Source of the DNA: JAJDTQ01 sp963422385
GTDB lineage: Bacteria > Desulfobacterota > Binatia > UBA9968 > JAJDTQ01
Assembly: GCA_963422385.1 (NCBI GenBank)
Contig: OY729432.1
Coordinates: forward strand, 868,001 to 932,000
Reading direction: 5' to 3'
Length of the DNA stretch: 64,000 nt
In this document: piece after piece, positions 18,354 through 26,845 of the stretch
Layout of the letters: every line of letters begins with the position of its first letter
How positions within the stretch are numbered: position 1 is the stretch's first letter
Position numbers and translations under genes: made by a program
The notes under the pieces: generated by a model
The model's input: only the letters and a program-made list of their open reading frames with translations
Told to the model about the DNA's origin: nothing
The model's database searches: none

Positions 18354-19235
18354 ATGGCCACATCGGAATCGAGCAAGAAGAAATGGCTCGTGGGAACCGC
18401 GGTTCTCATGCTGCTTGCTACGGCCGTTTTCGGTTTCTGGGTGTGGCTGTCGCTGGGCTACATCGCCACGGACGACGCCCGGGTCAAGGCCGACATCGTC
18501 TCCATCAGCACCGAAGCTCCCGGCAGGATCAGCGCCCTGCTGAAGGACGAGGGGGACCAGGTCGAGCCCGGCGAGATCATGGTGGAGTTGGACAAGCGGG
18601 AGGTCCTGATCCGCATCGAGCAGCACAAGGCCGCGGTGGACCACGCCCGGAGTCAACTCCTGCAGGTCGAGCGGGAGCTGGGCCAGGCAAGCGATAAGCA
18701 GCAACGCGAGATCAAGGAAGCCGACCTGCTGGCGAAGAAGGCAAGGGTGCGGGAGGCCGAGGCGGAGTTGCAGGAGCTCGAGTTCCGGCTGGGGCTGATG
18801 ACCTTGCGCAGTCCGGTGAAGGGCGTGGTGGTGCAGAAGAACTCTCACCGGGGGGAGTTCGTGCAGCCGGGCCAACCCGTTTTCATGGTGGTGGACTCGA
18901 CCCGTTACTGGGTGGAGGCCAACGTGGACGAGACCGAGATCCGCTTCGTCAAGCCGGGCAACAAGGCCACGGTGAAGATCGATTCGTATCCCGGCGTTCA
19001 GTTCGACGGCGAGGTCGTGGACGTGGGGGGCGCCACTACCTCCGAGTTCTCCCTCTTCTCACCTCACAAGCTGACGGGCGTTTTCATCAAGTCCACGCAG
19101 AAGCTGCCGGTGAAGATCGCGGTGGAGAACGCCGACGGCATCCTTCGGGTGGGCATGCTCGCGGTGGTGCGGATCGAGAAGCCGGAAGCGCAGCAGGACG
19201 AACTGCACGCCAGCGGCCGGCCCGCAAAGCCATGA
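18354..19235 (+). CDS. HlyD/EmrA-type membrane fusion protein
   Basis: A 293-residue periplasmic adaptor. A basic N-terminus (SSKKKW) is followed by one membrane segment at about 11-34. The EmrA-like YIATDDARVKADIVSISTEA follows, then a biotinyl/lipoyl half-motif (GRISALLKDEGDQVEPGEIM), a coiled-coil hairpin at about 90-150, and the second half (LRSPVKGVVVQKNSHRGEFV). Its hairpin is short, as in adaptors of MFS pumps. The stop overlaps the next start by 4 bases (ATGA at 19232), so it is translationally coupled to the MFS gene. Confidence 0.88.
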   Translation: MATSESSKKKWLVGTAVLMLLATAVFGFWVWLSLGYIATDDARVKADIVSISTEAPGRISALLKDEGDQVEPGEIMVELDKREVLIRIEQHKAAVDHARSQLLQVERELGQASDKQQREIKEADLLAKKARVREAEAELQELEFRLGLMTLRSPVKGVVVQKNSHRGEFVQPGQPVFMVVDSTRYWVEANVDETEIRFVKPGNKATVKIDSYPGVQFDGEVVDVGGATTSEFSLFSPHKLTGVFIKSTQKLPVKIAVENADGILRVGMLAVVRIEKPEAQQDELHASGRPAKP

Positions 19236-20836
19236 GCCCCGCGGCGCCCACCGTCCAGCTCTACGACCCAGCCCAAAAGTGGCCCATCTCCATCACCCTG
19301 TCCCTGGGGATGATCGGCGTCGGGCTCGGCATCACCGGCATCGACATCGCCATCCCGGCCATGATGTCGTCCCTGGGCACGTCGCTGGACCGGATCCAGT
19401 GGGTGCTGATCGCGTTCATGATCACCCGCACCGTGCTCATTCCCTGCGTGGGCTGGCTGGGGCAACGCATCGGCGACCGCAACCTGTTCATGCTGAGCGC
19501 CGCCACCTTCGCGCTGGGCTCGTTCCTGTGCTCCGTCGCCTGGGACGTCAACTCGCTCATCTTCTTCCGCATCGTCCAGGGCGTGGGCGTGGGCCCGCTC
19601 ATCGGCGTGTCCATGTCCATCATGTACGAGGCCTTTCCCCGCAACGAACGCGGTCTGGCCATGGGACTGTTCATGACGGGCTGGTCGCTGGGACCTTTTT
19701 TCGGCCCGCCGCTGGGCGGTTATCTGGCCCAGTACATAAGCTGGCGGACGATCTTCTATCTGCCGCTTCCGACCATCACCCTCGCCATCGTGGCGGCCGC
19801 CTTCATCCTCCCCCGCAAGTCTTCGTCCCACAGGCCCCCGGCCTTCGACCTGCTCGGGTTCCTTACCCTGACCTGTGGACTCGTCACCCTGCTCCTGGGT
19901 CTGACCCAGGGACAGGAGGCGGGTTGGACCAGCCAGCGGATCCTGTCTCTGTTCGGCTCCGGCGCACTGCTCATCGCCCTGTTCATCTTCGCCGAGCTCC
20001 GGGCCGAGCATCCCTACGTCCAGATCCGTTACTTCAAGAGCCTCAACTTCAGCATATCCAACGTCATCGTGCTGATCCGGGTCATGGGCTTCCGCGGCAC
20101 GAGCTTCATCCTCAACCTGTTCCTGCAGAAAGCGCTTCACTACACGCCGCTGCAGGCAGGCATCTTCATGCTTCCCGCCGCCGTTGCCGTGGGCGTGGTG
20201 TCCCCCTTCGCCGGCATGCTTTCGGACCGGTTCGGGCCGCGGGTGCTGCTGGTGTCGGGGCTGGCGCTCCTCACCGTAACGCTCTTCGGGCTCTCCACCA
20301 TCACCATCTGGACCGGCGTGGGACTGATTTATTTCCTGGTCGTGCTCAAGAGCATCGGGCAGTCCACCATCAACGCGCCGCTGAATTCCATCGCCCTGGG
20401 CGCCCTACCGGAGGGTCAGTCGCGCATGGGAAGCGGCATCCTGGGACTCAGCCGGGGCCTGGGCGAGGCCTTCGGCATCGCCACCCTGAGCTTCCTCCTC
20501 GAACGCCACATCTTCTACAAGGTCGAGGCCATGACTCCCCAACTCGGCGCCCGCCTCACCGAGACCCTTCGCGACGACGTGGTGGTCCAACTCCGTGCCC
20601 TGCTCCAGCAAGCCGGTCAATACGGGATTGCCCTGGAGGAACGGGCCCAGTCACTCCTCGGATACGGCCTGCTGAGAGAAGGCGTCACCCAAGCCTACCA
20701 CGAACTCTTCATCATGATCGGCCTCATGTACCTGGGTTTGGTGGTGATGGTATGGCTGCTGAAACTCCGAAGGCACCAGGAGAAAACCGCGCCGGTGGCG
20801 GCGCCGATGGAGACGGCAGCGGCGAGGACTTCCTGA
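19232..20836 (+). CDS. DHA2-family MFS drug efflux transporter (EmrB-like)
   Basis: A 534-residue inner-membrane transporter with about 14 hydrophobic segments, typical of DHA2 drug:H+ antiporters. Seen are IDIAIPAMMSSLGTSLDRIQ in the first loop, WLGQRIGDRNLFM (motif A-like) and MTGWSLGPFFGPPLGGYL (motif C-like). With the adaptor at 18354 it would form an EmrAB-type pump, with an outer-membrane channel supplied elsewhere. No regulator gene is adjacent. Confidence 0.88.
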   Translation: MSPAAPTVQLYDPAQKWPISITLSLGMIGVGLGITGIDIAIPAMMSSLGTSLDRIQWVLIAFMITRTVLIPCVGWLGQRIGDRNLFMLSAATFALGSFLCSVAWDVNSLIFFRIVQGVGVGPLIGVSMSIMYEAFPRNERGLAMGLFMTGWSLGPFFGPPLGGYLAQYISWRTIFYLPLPTITLAIVAAAFILPRKSSSHRPPAFDLLGFLTLTCGLVTLLLGLTQGQEAGWTSQRILSLFGSGALLIALFIFAELRAEHPYVQIRYFKSLNFSISNVIVLIRVMGFRGTSFILNLFLQKALHYTPLQAGIFMLPAAVAVGVVSPFAGMLSDRFGPRVLLVSGLALLTVTLFGLSTITIWTGVGLIYFLVVLKSIGQSTINAPLNSIALGALPEGQSRMGSGILGLSRGLGEAFGIATLSFLLERHIFYKVEAMTPQLGARLTETLRDDVVVQLRALLQQAGQYGIALEERAQSLLGYGLLREGVTQAYHELFIMIGLMYLGLVVMVWLLKLRRHQEKTAPVAAPMETAAARTS

Positions 20837-20861
20837 TCAGGAAGCAATCGTGGATTCCCCG

Positions 20862-20950
20862 TCAACGCTCCTCTCTCTCGGGTAACGGGAACATGTAGAC
20901 TGCTTCGATCTTCTCGTCGAAGGGGTTCTCGAACTGGATCCGGCGTTTGT
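20862..20950 (-). pseudogene. Fragment of a VIT (vault/inter-alpha-trypsin) domain protein
   Basis: On the minus strand about 26 residues ending at 20862 read RRIQFENPFDEKIEAVYMF then PLPEREER. This matches the conserved VIT-domain pattern F-N-P-x-D-x-x-I-E-A-V-Y-x-F-P-L-P. Nothing upstream on this strand continues the domain and a stop follows at once. It is a scrap of what was a several-hundred-residue secreted or membrane protein. Confidence 0.45.
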
Positions 20951-21139
20951 AGCAAACTGCTCCCGGCTCCCTGGAAGCAATTCGCCGCCACGGTCCGACG
21001 ATGCACATCCGCCATGCCAGTTTCGATAAACACTGGAGGGATGCGAAAGATGGGAGGGAATGTTGTGCGAAAGAGGTTGCGCAGGTGTGAGTTGGAATTG
21101 GTGGAATCAAACGGATGTTGAAATAATCAAGATGGGAGC

Positions 21140-21222
21140 GGAATCAAATGGAAGGACACGGAATCATGCGGAACGGAGGTGGAATCAAGTGGAAGGGATG
21201 TGGAACTAGGTGGAACGGGGGA
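21140..21222 (+). repeat. Four tandem ~21-bp degenerate repeats (GGAATCA...GGAA)
   Basis: Four consecutive units begin at 21140, 21160, 21181 and 21202: GGAATCAAATGGAAGGACAC, then GGAATCATGCGGAA..., GGAATCAAGTGGAA..., GGAACTAGGTGGAA.... GGAA therefore recurs about every 10-11 bases, in phase with the helix. Two looser GGAATT/GGAATCA copies precede at about 21094-21115. The region has lower GC than its surroundings. It could be an iteron-like or binding-site array; no adjacent gene explains it. Confidence 0.7.
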
Positions 21223-21236
21223 TGAGGGTTCAATAG

Positions 21237-21301
21237 GCTTGATGGTTTGAGGGATGCGATTGCGCGGTCCGTGTGCGGTCGCATCCCTCAAACCATCAAG
21301 C
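21237..21301. repeat. 23-bp perfect inverted repeat around a 19-base loop
   Basis: Left arm 21237-21259 and right arm 21279-21301 are perfect complements beginning GCTTGATGGTTTGAGGGATG. The 19-base loop is GC-rich. It follows the 21-bp repeat array by 15 bases. A transcription terminator without T-tract, a transposon end pair or a cruciform site are all possible. Confidence 0.8.
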
Positions 21302-21439
21302 TTTCCAGGCCAAAACGGCCCCTGGAAACGCCTGGAAAACTGCCTTTTCTAGCCGTTTCCACCCATCTATCCACTGAAATTCGCAATTATTTTTGACCGC
21401 CCCAACGACCGCTCCCCAACCTGCCCGAACCCACCTAAC

Positions 21440-21668
21440 CTGTGCGAGGCCGCGCCGAGACCATCGAGCAACTCGACCCTGGCCGACTACGCCCGGCTCC
21501 AGGAAGACTACCAGGGTCTTTTGTCCGAGCCGGAGACATCCGAAACGCACGCGCCCTCGTAGCCCACGTGTTCCATCAGCCCTTCTCGGAAATGACGACG
21601 TGGACGTGGATGAGCTGATGGAGCTCAACGATAACGTCCGGGAACTGCTCAAGGCGATCTACGGATAG
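21440..21668 (+). pseudogene. Possible phage tail-assembly gene remnants
   Basis: Short stretches in different frames look like phage tail chaperone/GpE-type proteins: STLADYARLQEDYQGLLS, then AHVFHQPFSEM, then DVDELMELNDNVRELLKAIY ending at 21668. The FHxPxSEM...DELM pattern recalls GpE-family tail proteins, which precede the tape measure gene in several phages. A tape-measure-like start follows at 21951. The match is by eye and weak; each piece is short and the frames disagree, so no working gene is claimed. Confidence 0.3.
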
Positions 21669-21952
21669 GGAGACTTGGATTTCAAGTCCGAAAACGTCTT
21701 CGGGGGGTCCTTGCCGAACACATCGGGATACTTCTCGTGGAGCTGGGCGTCCAACTGCTCTTTCAGCTCCCGGCGCATCTCGCGCCTCTCGGCCCGGGAC
21801 GCCACGGTCTGCGCGGGAATGAAGTACGCCGCGCCGGCCAGAAAGCCATGAAAGAGCGCGGTGACGTTGGCGGCGTCCATGTCATCGGCGCCCGTCCAAG
21901 CGTACCAGGAAAACTCCGCCAGATAGACAGCCAGGAACACGAGATAGACCAT
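21659..21952 (-). CDS. Small hypothetical membrane protein
   Basis: A 97-residue protein with two likely membrane segments (VYLVFLAVYLAEFSWYAW and ALFHGFLAGAAYFIPA) followed by a charged helical tail (RAERREMRRELKEQLDAQLH). ATG 21952 is chosen because the hydrophobic segment starts there; the in-frame extension to 22063 is Arg/Pro-rich and unconvincing. It lies in a decayed region and overlaps phage-like scraps on the other strand. I do not recognise a family. It may not be expressed. Confidence 0.4.
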   Translation of the reverse strand: MVYLVFLAVYLAEFSWYAWTGADDMDAANVTALFHGFLAGAAYFIPAQTVASRAERREMRRELKEQLDAQLHEKYPDVFGKDPPKTFSDLKSKSPYP

Positions 21953-22362
21953 GTTCGATAAGTCCCTCGCTTTGGGCTTCGTGATCGGCGGCGCCGTCTC
22001 ATCTTCGCTCGACAGCACGTTCCGCTCGGTGGAGCAGCGAACCCGGCGCCTAGGAGTCTTCAACGCCGAGGTTGAGTTTTATGATTCGGAGACAGGACCA
22101 AACGTGCGATTCGCGCGTCATGCCCTCGCTATCGATGAGCGGCGTTATGACTTTAAGGCAACTATTTTACAGCCACGAAAAGATCTGGACTTGAAGTAAA
22201 TGTGGTTCGTTGGATGTCATTCCGATGTAGGCGGAGGTTACAAATCAGACAAAGGCGGCTCGCTTTCGGAAACCCCATTGGGTTGGATAATTTCCGGGTC
22301 CGGGAAGGCAGGTCTTGCCGTAGAGTCACACTTGACAAGAGGCCGTACAGGTCACGTTTGAC
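21951..22362 (+). pseudogene. Chimeric remnant: tape-measure-like start joined to DUF2235 hydrolase fragment
   Basis: The first 35 residues (FDKSLALGFVIGGAVSSSLD and SVEQRTRRLG) resemble the start of Mu-like tail tape-measure proteins. From about 22065 the frame switches family: GPNVRFARHALAIDERR, then after an in-frame TAA at 22197 WFVGCHSDVGGGY and SLSETPLGWI. Those are hallmarks of DUF2235, the alpha/beta hydrolase domain of T6SS Tle1-type phospholipases. The GFSRG nucleophile region is absent. Two decayed genes have been joined; neither can work. The bases from 22363 to 22439 hold nothing recognisable. Confidence 0.5.
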
Positions 22363-22439
22363 TTCCCCTGATGGATGGCGTCTGACGACCGGAAACGGCT
22401 TGGATCCTTCTCGCTGACTTCGCGAGCTGACGCCGGCCT

Positions 22440-22862
22440 TCACTCCCGGAAGCCGGACTTGCCAGCGACCCGGAGGCCCGCCCGACGAAGGCGGCGGAAC
22501 CATGGATAGAAGAAGCGCGCCCGCCCGGAACTCGACCCGAGCCATCTCGTCAACCGATCGACCCAGCCGGTTCCGGTGGTCATGGACCCGAGCACCGTCA
22601 TTGCGTCGGCGCCCTGGTAACGCCGACCGTCGAGCACGAGGACCATACCGTCCTCGAGATCGCATCCGGCGCGTCGCAACTCGGCAACAAGCTCGGGCGC
22701 CTTCCTGCCGTCAATGAGCCGCAGGCGCTTCCCGGTCGGGGTTCTGAACCTGGACTTCCGCGCATACGTCCGACAGTAGATGCATTCGCCATCGTAGAGC
22801 AGGAGGTCGTCCAGGGAAGATGCGGCGGCCAGTGCATCGCCCCCGGTTTCTCGTGAAGTCAC
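22440..22862 (-). CDS. DCC-family (DUF393) thiol-disulfide oxidoreductase-like protein
   Basis: A 140-residue protein of the DUF393/DCC family: LLLYDGECIYCRTYARKSRF, with the DxxCxxC-type motif that names the family, then GADAMTVLGSM and a WFRRLRRAGLRVAG end. GTG 22862 is used because GGAG lies 6-9 bases upstream and the family core starts 22 residues later; a longer frame to 23036 is Arg/Pro-rich. It is 50 bases downstream of the ABM-domain gene on the same strand, after the Liv transporter genes. Confidence 0.75.
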   Translation of the reverse strand: MTSRETGGDALAAASSLDDLLLYDGECIYCRTYARKSRFRTPTGKRLRLIDGRKAPELVAELRRAGCDLEDGMVLVLDGRRYQGADAMTVLGSMTTGTGWVDRLTRWLGSSSGRARFFYPWFRRLRRAGLRVAGKSGFRE

Positions 22863-22912
22863 GCGCTCTCCTCGGAGGCCGGCGCTCGGGGACCCTGCCT
22901 CCCCCGCGCTGC

Positions 22913-23206
22913 TCAGTCGATGGGTTGGTATCGCTTGACCACGGCGCGCGCGCCCTGGAGAGCGCGGGCGTGCGACTGGATTTTCTGGTGGTCGTCGCTT
23001 TGGCGATAGCGATCGATGTCCTCTTGAGTCTCCCACTCGGAGTAGGAGATGTATTCACCCGGCGAATCCACACACTTGAGCAACTGCTCGGAACTACAAC
23101 CCTTCTGATCGATCATCAGCGGGCCGCAATCCTCCTTCCAGATTCGCTCCGCGTCCGATGCCTGGCTGGGGTCGACGTTGACGTGGATCAAGCGAACGAT
23201 GGCCAT
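22913..23206 (-). CDS. Antibiotic biosynthesis monooxygenase (ABM) domain protein
   Basis: A 97-residue ABM-fold protein: MAIVRLIHVNVDPSQASDAE, KGCSSEQLLKCVDSPGEYIS, YSEWETQEDIDRYRQSDDHQ. Such dimeric ferredoxin-like proteins are quinol/heme-type monooxygenases or simple stress proteins. AAGGAGGACTTCAA precedes ATG 23206. It follows the transporter ATPase gene by 207 bases on the same strand. Substrate unknown. Confidence 0.8.
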   Translation of the reverse strand: MAIVRLIHVNVDPSQASDAERIWKEDCGPLMIDQKGCSSEQLLKCVDSPGEYISYSEWETQEDIDRYRQSDDHQKIQSHARALQGARAVVKRYQPID

Positions 23207-23413
23207 TTGAAGTCCTCCTTGCGATCCGTCCATGCCGTTACGGCCCATAGAGACGGATGCGATTTCCGAGTGCTGAGTGGGCGCCAATCGACATTGGCGA
23301 AGACCGGCAGCACTCATATCAGACCGGCGAACCGTTGGCAATCAAAGGGGTGTCTGTCCACATGCAAAACCGCAATTCCGGTACGGGACCGGGCTCCAGG
23401 AGCGGGCGCGAGG

Positions 23414-24865
23414 CTACCCGCCCTCCACGATGCTGCCACGCTCGATGACGAAGGCCCGATCGAGCAGGCGGGCGACGTGGGCGTCGTTGGATTCGGCCAC
23501 CAGCACGGACAAGCCCTCCTTCTTGAGGTCATCCAGGATTTCCACCATTCGCTGGGCGAAGATGGGAGCGATGCCTTCGCCGGGCTCGTCCAGCAGCAAC
23601 AGCCGTGTGCCGCACATCAGTGCCCGGGCGAAGGCGACGAACTTCTGCTGTCCGCCCGACAGGGTGGTGGCCCCGCGGTGTCGGAACTCTTCGACCTCGG
23701 GCATGAGGCCATAGATCCAGCGCAGGCGTTCCCCAGCGTTGTCCGCGCCGGTGGCCCAGACCGGGAGCAGGATGTTCTCCTCCGCGGTCAGGTCGGGAAC
23801 CAGCCGGCGATCCTCCGGCATGAACCCGATGCCCATGTGCGCCCGGCGATGGGCCGGGATGGCAGTGAGGTCGGCGTCGCCGAGCCGCACCTTGCCACGC
23901 GAGATGGATAGCAGGCCCATGACCGCGCGCATGAAGGTGGTCTTGCCCGCGCCGTTGCGCCCGATGAGGCCACACATGGAACCCGACGGGACGTCGAGAC
24001 GGACTCCGCGCAGGATCCCGGTGGCGCCGATGCTCACGGCGAGATCGCTGACGGCGAGCGCGTCGTGCCGGGATGAAGAATCGCGCTTCGGCGCCGCCGA
24101 TGCTTCGGCGCCGGCGCCATGTTCCCGGCCCAGCACGTATTCCAGGACCCGTTCATCCCGCAGCGCCTCCCGGGTGGGCGCATCGCAGATGATCTCACCC
24201 TGATAGAAGGCGAGCACACGGTCCACGTATCGCTCGACGATTTCCATGTCGTGCTCGATGAACAGCACGGTGGTGCGCTCCTCCTTCAACGCCTGCATCA
24301 GGATGTCCATGATGGCGAACTTTTCCTCCGCGCTGATGCCGCTGGTGGGCTCGTCCAGCATGAGCAGCCTGGGCTTGCGCACCGTGGCCATGGCGATGTC
24401 CAGGAGCTTGCGTATGCCCTGGGGCAGGGCAGCGCCGCCGACGTCGCGGTATCCCGCGATCTGATAGCGGGCCATATGGGCCTCCACCCGGTCTGCCCGC
24501 TGGTCCTCCATGAGCGGGGTCAAGAGGCCCGCCCCGTCCTCCTCGGCGACGCCGAAGGCCATCATCAGGTTGTCGAAGACCGTTTCGGAGAGGAACACCT
24601 GGGGGACCTGAAAGGAGCGGCAGAGGCCCATCCGCGCGATGGCGCGCACGGAAAGACCGCGGATGCTGCGGCCCATGAACTCCACGGTGCCGCCGCCGAG
24701 CGGGAGATGACCGGTCACCAGGTTGACGAAGGTGGTCTTGCCCGCGCCGTTGGCGCCGATGACACCGACGGTCTCGCCTTCCTCCACCACGACGTTGATG
24801 TCGTGGGCGGCCACTACCGCACCGAAGGACTTCTCGAGATCGTGGACTTCCAGGACCACGGACAT
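23414..24865 (-). CDS. Fused LivG-LivF branched-chain ABC transporter ATPase
   Basis: A 483-residue double ATPase. The first half (1-250) is LivG-like: GANGAGKTT at 37-45, LMLDEPTSGIS, and a signature changed to LPQGIRK at 147-153. The second half (268-483) is LivF-like: GRNGAGKTT at 302-310, normal LSGGQ at 402-406, LLLLDEPGEGIAP. A short Ala/Ser/charged linker (250-268) joins them. LivG and LivF are usually separate. It follows livM by 6 bases and energises import of the ligand bound by the protein at 26846. Confidence 0.88.
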   Translation of the reverse strand: MSVVLEVHDLEKSFGAVVAAHDINVVVEEGETVGVIGANGAGKTTFVNLVTGHLPLGGGTVEFMGRSIRGLSVRAIARMGLCRSFQVPQVFLSETVFDNLMMAFGVAEEDGAGLLTPLMEDQRADRVEAHMARYQIAGYRDVGGAALPQGIRKLLDIAMATVRKPRLLMLDEPTSGISAEEKFAIMDILMQALKEERTTVLFIEHDMEIVERYVDRVLAFYQGEIICDAPTREALRDERVLEYVLGREHGAGAEASAAPKRDSSSRHDALAVSDLAVSIGATGILRGVRLDVPSGSMCGLIGRNGAGKTTFMRAVMGLLSISRGKVRLGDADLTAIPAHRRAHMGIGFMPEDRRLVPDLTAEENILLPVWATGADNAGERLRWIYGLMPEVEEFRHRGATTLSGGQQKFVAFARALMCGTRLLLLDEPGEGIAPIFAQRMVEILDDLKKEGLSVLVAESNDAHVARLLDRAFVIERGSIVEGG

Positions 24866-24871
24866 GGCCAG

Positions 24872-25855
24872 CTATCCCTCTTCCCTTTCAGCCGGGAGCG
24901 CACGCGCCCCGGCCCTGCTTCGCCGCCGGTCCACCAGCGACCACAGCCCGTTGGGCAGGAACATGATGATGGCGAGCAGCGTTCCGCCCATGATCAACTG
25001 CCAGATACCCGGGAACTGGTCAAAGGCATAGGTGCGGATCAATTCGTACATCAGCGCGCCGATGAAGGGCGCGACGACGTTGCCGGTGCCGCTCAGGATG
25101 GCGATGAAGACAAAATCCCCGGACACCGGCCAGTACACCATGGAGTCCGGGTCCACGTGACCGATGGTGAGCACGGCGATGGCACCGCCGAAGCCGCCCA
25201 CGAGCCCGGAGATGACGTATTTTGCGTGGATCGCCTGCTCGGCCGAGTACCCCAGATAGCCCAGCCGGATCTCGTTCTCGCGCACGGCGGTGGTCATGTT
25301 GCCCAGGGTGGAGCGGAGGTAGAGGTGCACGAGCACCGCCACCCCCCAGGTCAGGATCGTCGCGAAGATGAACAGCGCCGTCTTGTTCTCGGCGCCCAGG
25401 GGCGCGTACCAGAGATAGGTCGTCGCCTCCAGGCTGATGCCGTCGGTGGACCCCAGCTCCTCGAGCTTGGCCAGGACACCGTAGAGGATCATGGAGAACG
25501 CCATGTTCAGCAAGGCGAAGAAGATGCCCCGGTACTGCCGCAGCAGGAAACCCAGCAGGAACGCGAGCAAGCCGGCCGTCGCCACCCCGCAGGTGATGGT
25601 CAGGAAAGCGTCGGTGATGCCCAGGTACCGGCCCATGAGTCCGACGGTGTACGCCCCGAAGCCGAAGTAAAGCGCGTGGCCGAAGGAGATCAGCCCGCAG
25701 CGCCAGAGCACCAGGAGGCCCAGCGCCACCGACCCCCGTGCCAGGGAAAGCGTGAGGATGCTGCGGAACCACTCCGGCATCACGAAGTTGAGCAGCAGCA
25801 GCCCGGCGAGGCCGAGGGTCAGGCCCCAGAGCGTCTTGTCCCGGCGCCAGCTCAT
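24872..25855 (-). CDS. livM: Branched-chain-type ABC transporter permease (LivM)
   Basis: A 327-residue inner-membrane permease with about 10 membrane segments. The LivM signature region is visible as CGLISFGHALYFGFGAYTVG and the cytoplasmic EAA-like loop ENEIRLGYLGYSAEQAIHAK. ATG 25855 overlaps the end of the livH gene by 4 bases, so the two are translationally coupled. The C-terminus runs on to a charged tail (RRRSRAGARALPAEREEG). Confidence 0.9.
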   Translation of the reverse strand: MSWRRDKTLWGLTLGLAGLLLLNFVMPEWFRSILTLSLARGSVALGLLVLWRCGLISFGHALYFGFGAYTVGLMGRYLGITDAFLTITCGVATAGLLAFLLGFLLRQYRGIFFALLNMAFSMILYGVLAKLEELGSTDGISLEATTYLWYAPLGAENKTALFIFATILTWGVAVLVHLYLRSTLGNMTTAVRENEIRLGYLGYSAEQAIHAKYVISGLVGGFGGAIAVLTIGHVDPDSMVYWPVSGDFVFIAILSGTGNVVAPFIGALMYELIRTYAFDQFPGIWQLIMGGTLLAIIMFLPNGLWSLVDRRRSRAGARALPAEREEG

Positions 25856-26754
25856 ATGCTTCTCGCCTTGGCGGGCGCGAACAACCCCTGAGGCCGCACG
25901 ATCAGCACCGCGGCCATGATCATGTAGATGACGAACAGCTCCAGGGCCGGCTCCTGGTGCACCGCGAACGCCCGGGCCACTCCCACGATCACCGAGCCGA
26001 TGAGGGCGCCGGGAATGCTGCCCATGCCGCCGATGACCACCACGGCGAAGGCCAGCACGATCACCTCCACCCCGATCCCCGGCTGGACCGAGATCGCCGG
26101 CGCTTGGTAGGCGCCGCCCAGCGCGCCCAGGAACGAGCCCACCATGAAGGTCAGGAGAAAGACCCGGTTGACGTTGATGCCCATGGCCTGCGCCAGCTCC
26201 CGGTCGTGGATCACCGCCAGCAACAGCTTGCCGAAGTTGGTGCGGTTGAGTCCGTACCAGAGCACCGCGGCGACCACCGCCGAAAGGAGCACCATGGACA
26301 GGCTGTAGTTGTCGAAGGGCAGCCCGGCGATCTCCGTCTGACCCAGCAAACCCAGGGGCTCCGGGGCGAGATAGGGGTCGGTTCCCCAGATCAGCAGCAG
26401 CACGTCCTCGAGCACCAGGAAGGCCGCGAAGGTCGCCAGCACGATGATATGCTCATCCTCGTGATAGAGGTGCCGGAGCAGGCCGCGCTCGATGATGACG
26501 CCGAACACCACGCCGAGGAAGAGCGCGGCGAACAGCATCACCGCGAACGCGCCGAACTGGGGCCAGTCCACCCGGAAATAGAGAATCAGCAGCGTGGCCG
26601 CCAGATAGGCGCCGAACGCGTAGAGGGAGCCGTGGGTGACGTTGAGGAGCTTCTGGACGCCGCAGATGACGGTCAGGCCCACGGCTACCATGAACAGGTA
26701 GGAACCGTAGACGAGTCCATCGACGAGGATGATGAGTAGGAGCTCGGGATCCAA
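25852..26754 (-). CDS. livH: Branched-chain-type ABC transporter permease (LivH)
   Basis: A 300-residue permease: LVYGSYLFMVAVGLTVICGV, NVTHGSLYAFGAYLAATL, the loop HDRELAQAMGINVNRVFLLT, and the ending GLFAPAKARS. About eight membrane segments. Second gene of the Liv operon, behind the binding protein and the hairpin at 26788-26819. The ligand may be an amino acid, urea or another small compound; sequence alone does not decide. Confidence 0.9.
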   Translation of the reverse strand: MDPELLLIILVDGLVYGSYLFMVAVGLTVICGVQKLLNVTHGSLYAFGAYLAATLLILYFRVDWPQFGAFAVMLFAALFLGVVFGVIIERGLLRHLYHEDEHIIVLATFAAFLVLEDVLLLIWGTDPYLAPEPLGLLGQTEIAGLPFDNYSLSMVLLSAVVAAVLWYGLNRTNFGKLLLAVIHDRELAQAMGINVNRVFLLTFMVGSFLGALGGAYQAPAISVQPGIGVEVIVLAFAVVVIGGMGSIPGALIGSVIVGVARAFAVHQEPALELFVIYMIMAAVLIVRPQGLFAPAKARSI

Positions 26755-26787
26755 CGGTTCCCCCGTGCGCGGGAATGGATGAAAACA

Positions 26788-26819
26788 GACCCGGGCGCCG
26801 GCACTGCGGCGCCCGGGTC
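26788..26819 (-). terminator. 13-bp GC-rich hairpin between binding-protein gene and permease genes
   Basis: Arms GACCCGGGCGCCG (26788-26800) and its complement (26807-26819) enclose GCACTG. It lies 27 bases after the binding-protein stop. Reading on the minus strand a TGTTTTC run follows. Partial terminators here are common in ABC operons and make more binding protein than permease. Confidence 0.7.
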
Positions 26820-26845
26820 ACGAAGACACTAGACCAGAGCGCCGC

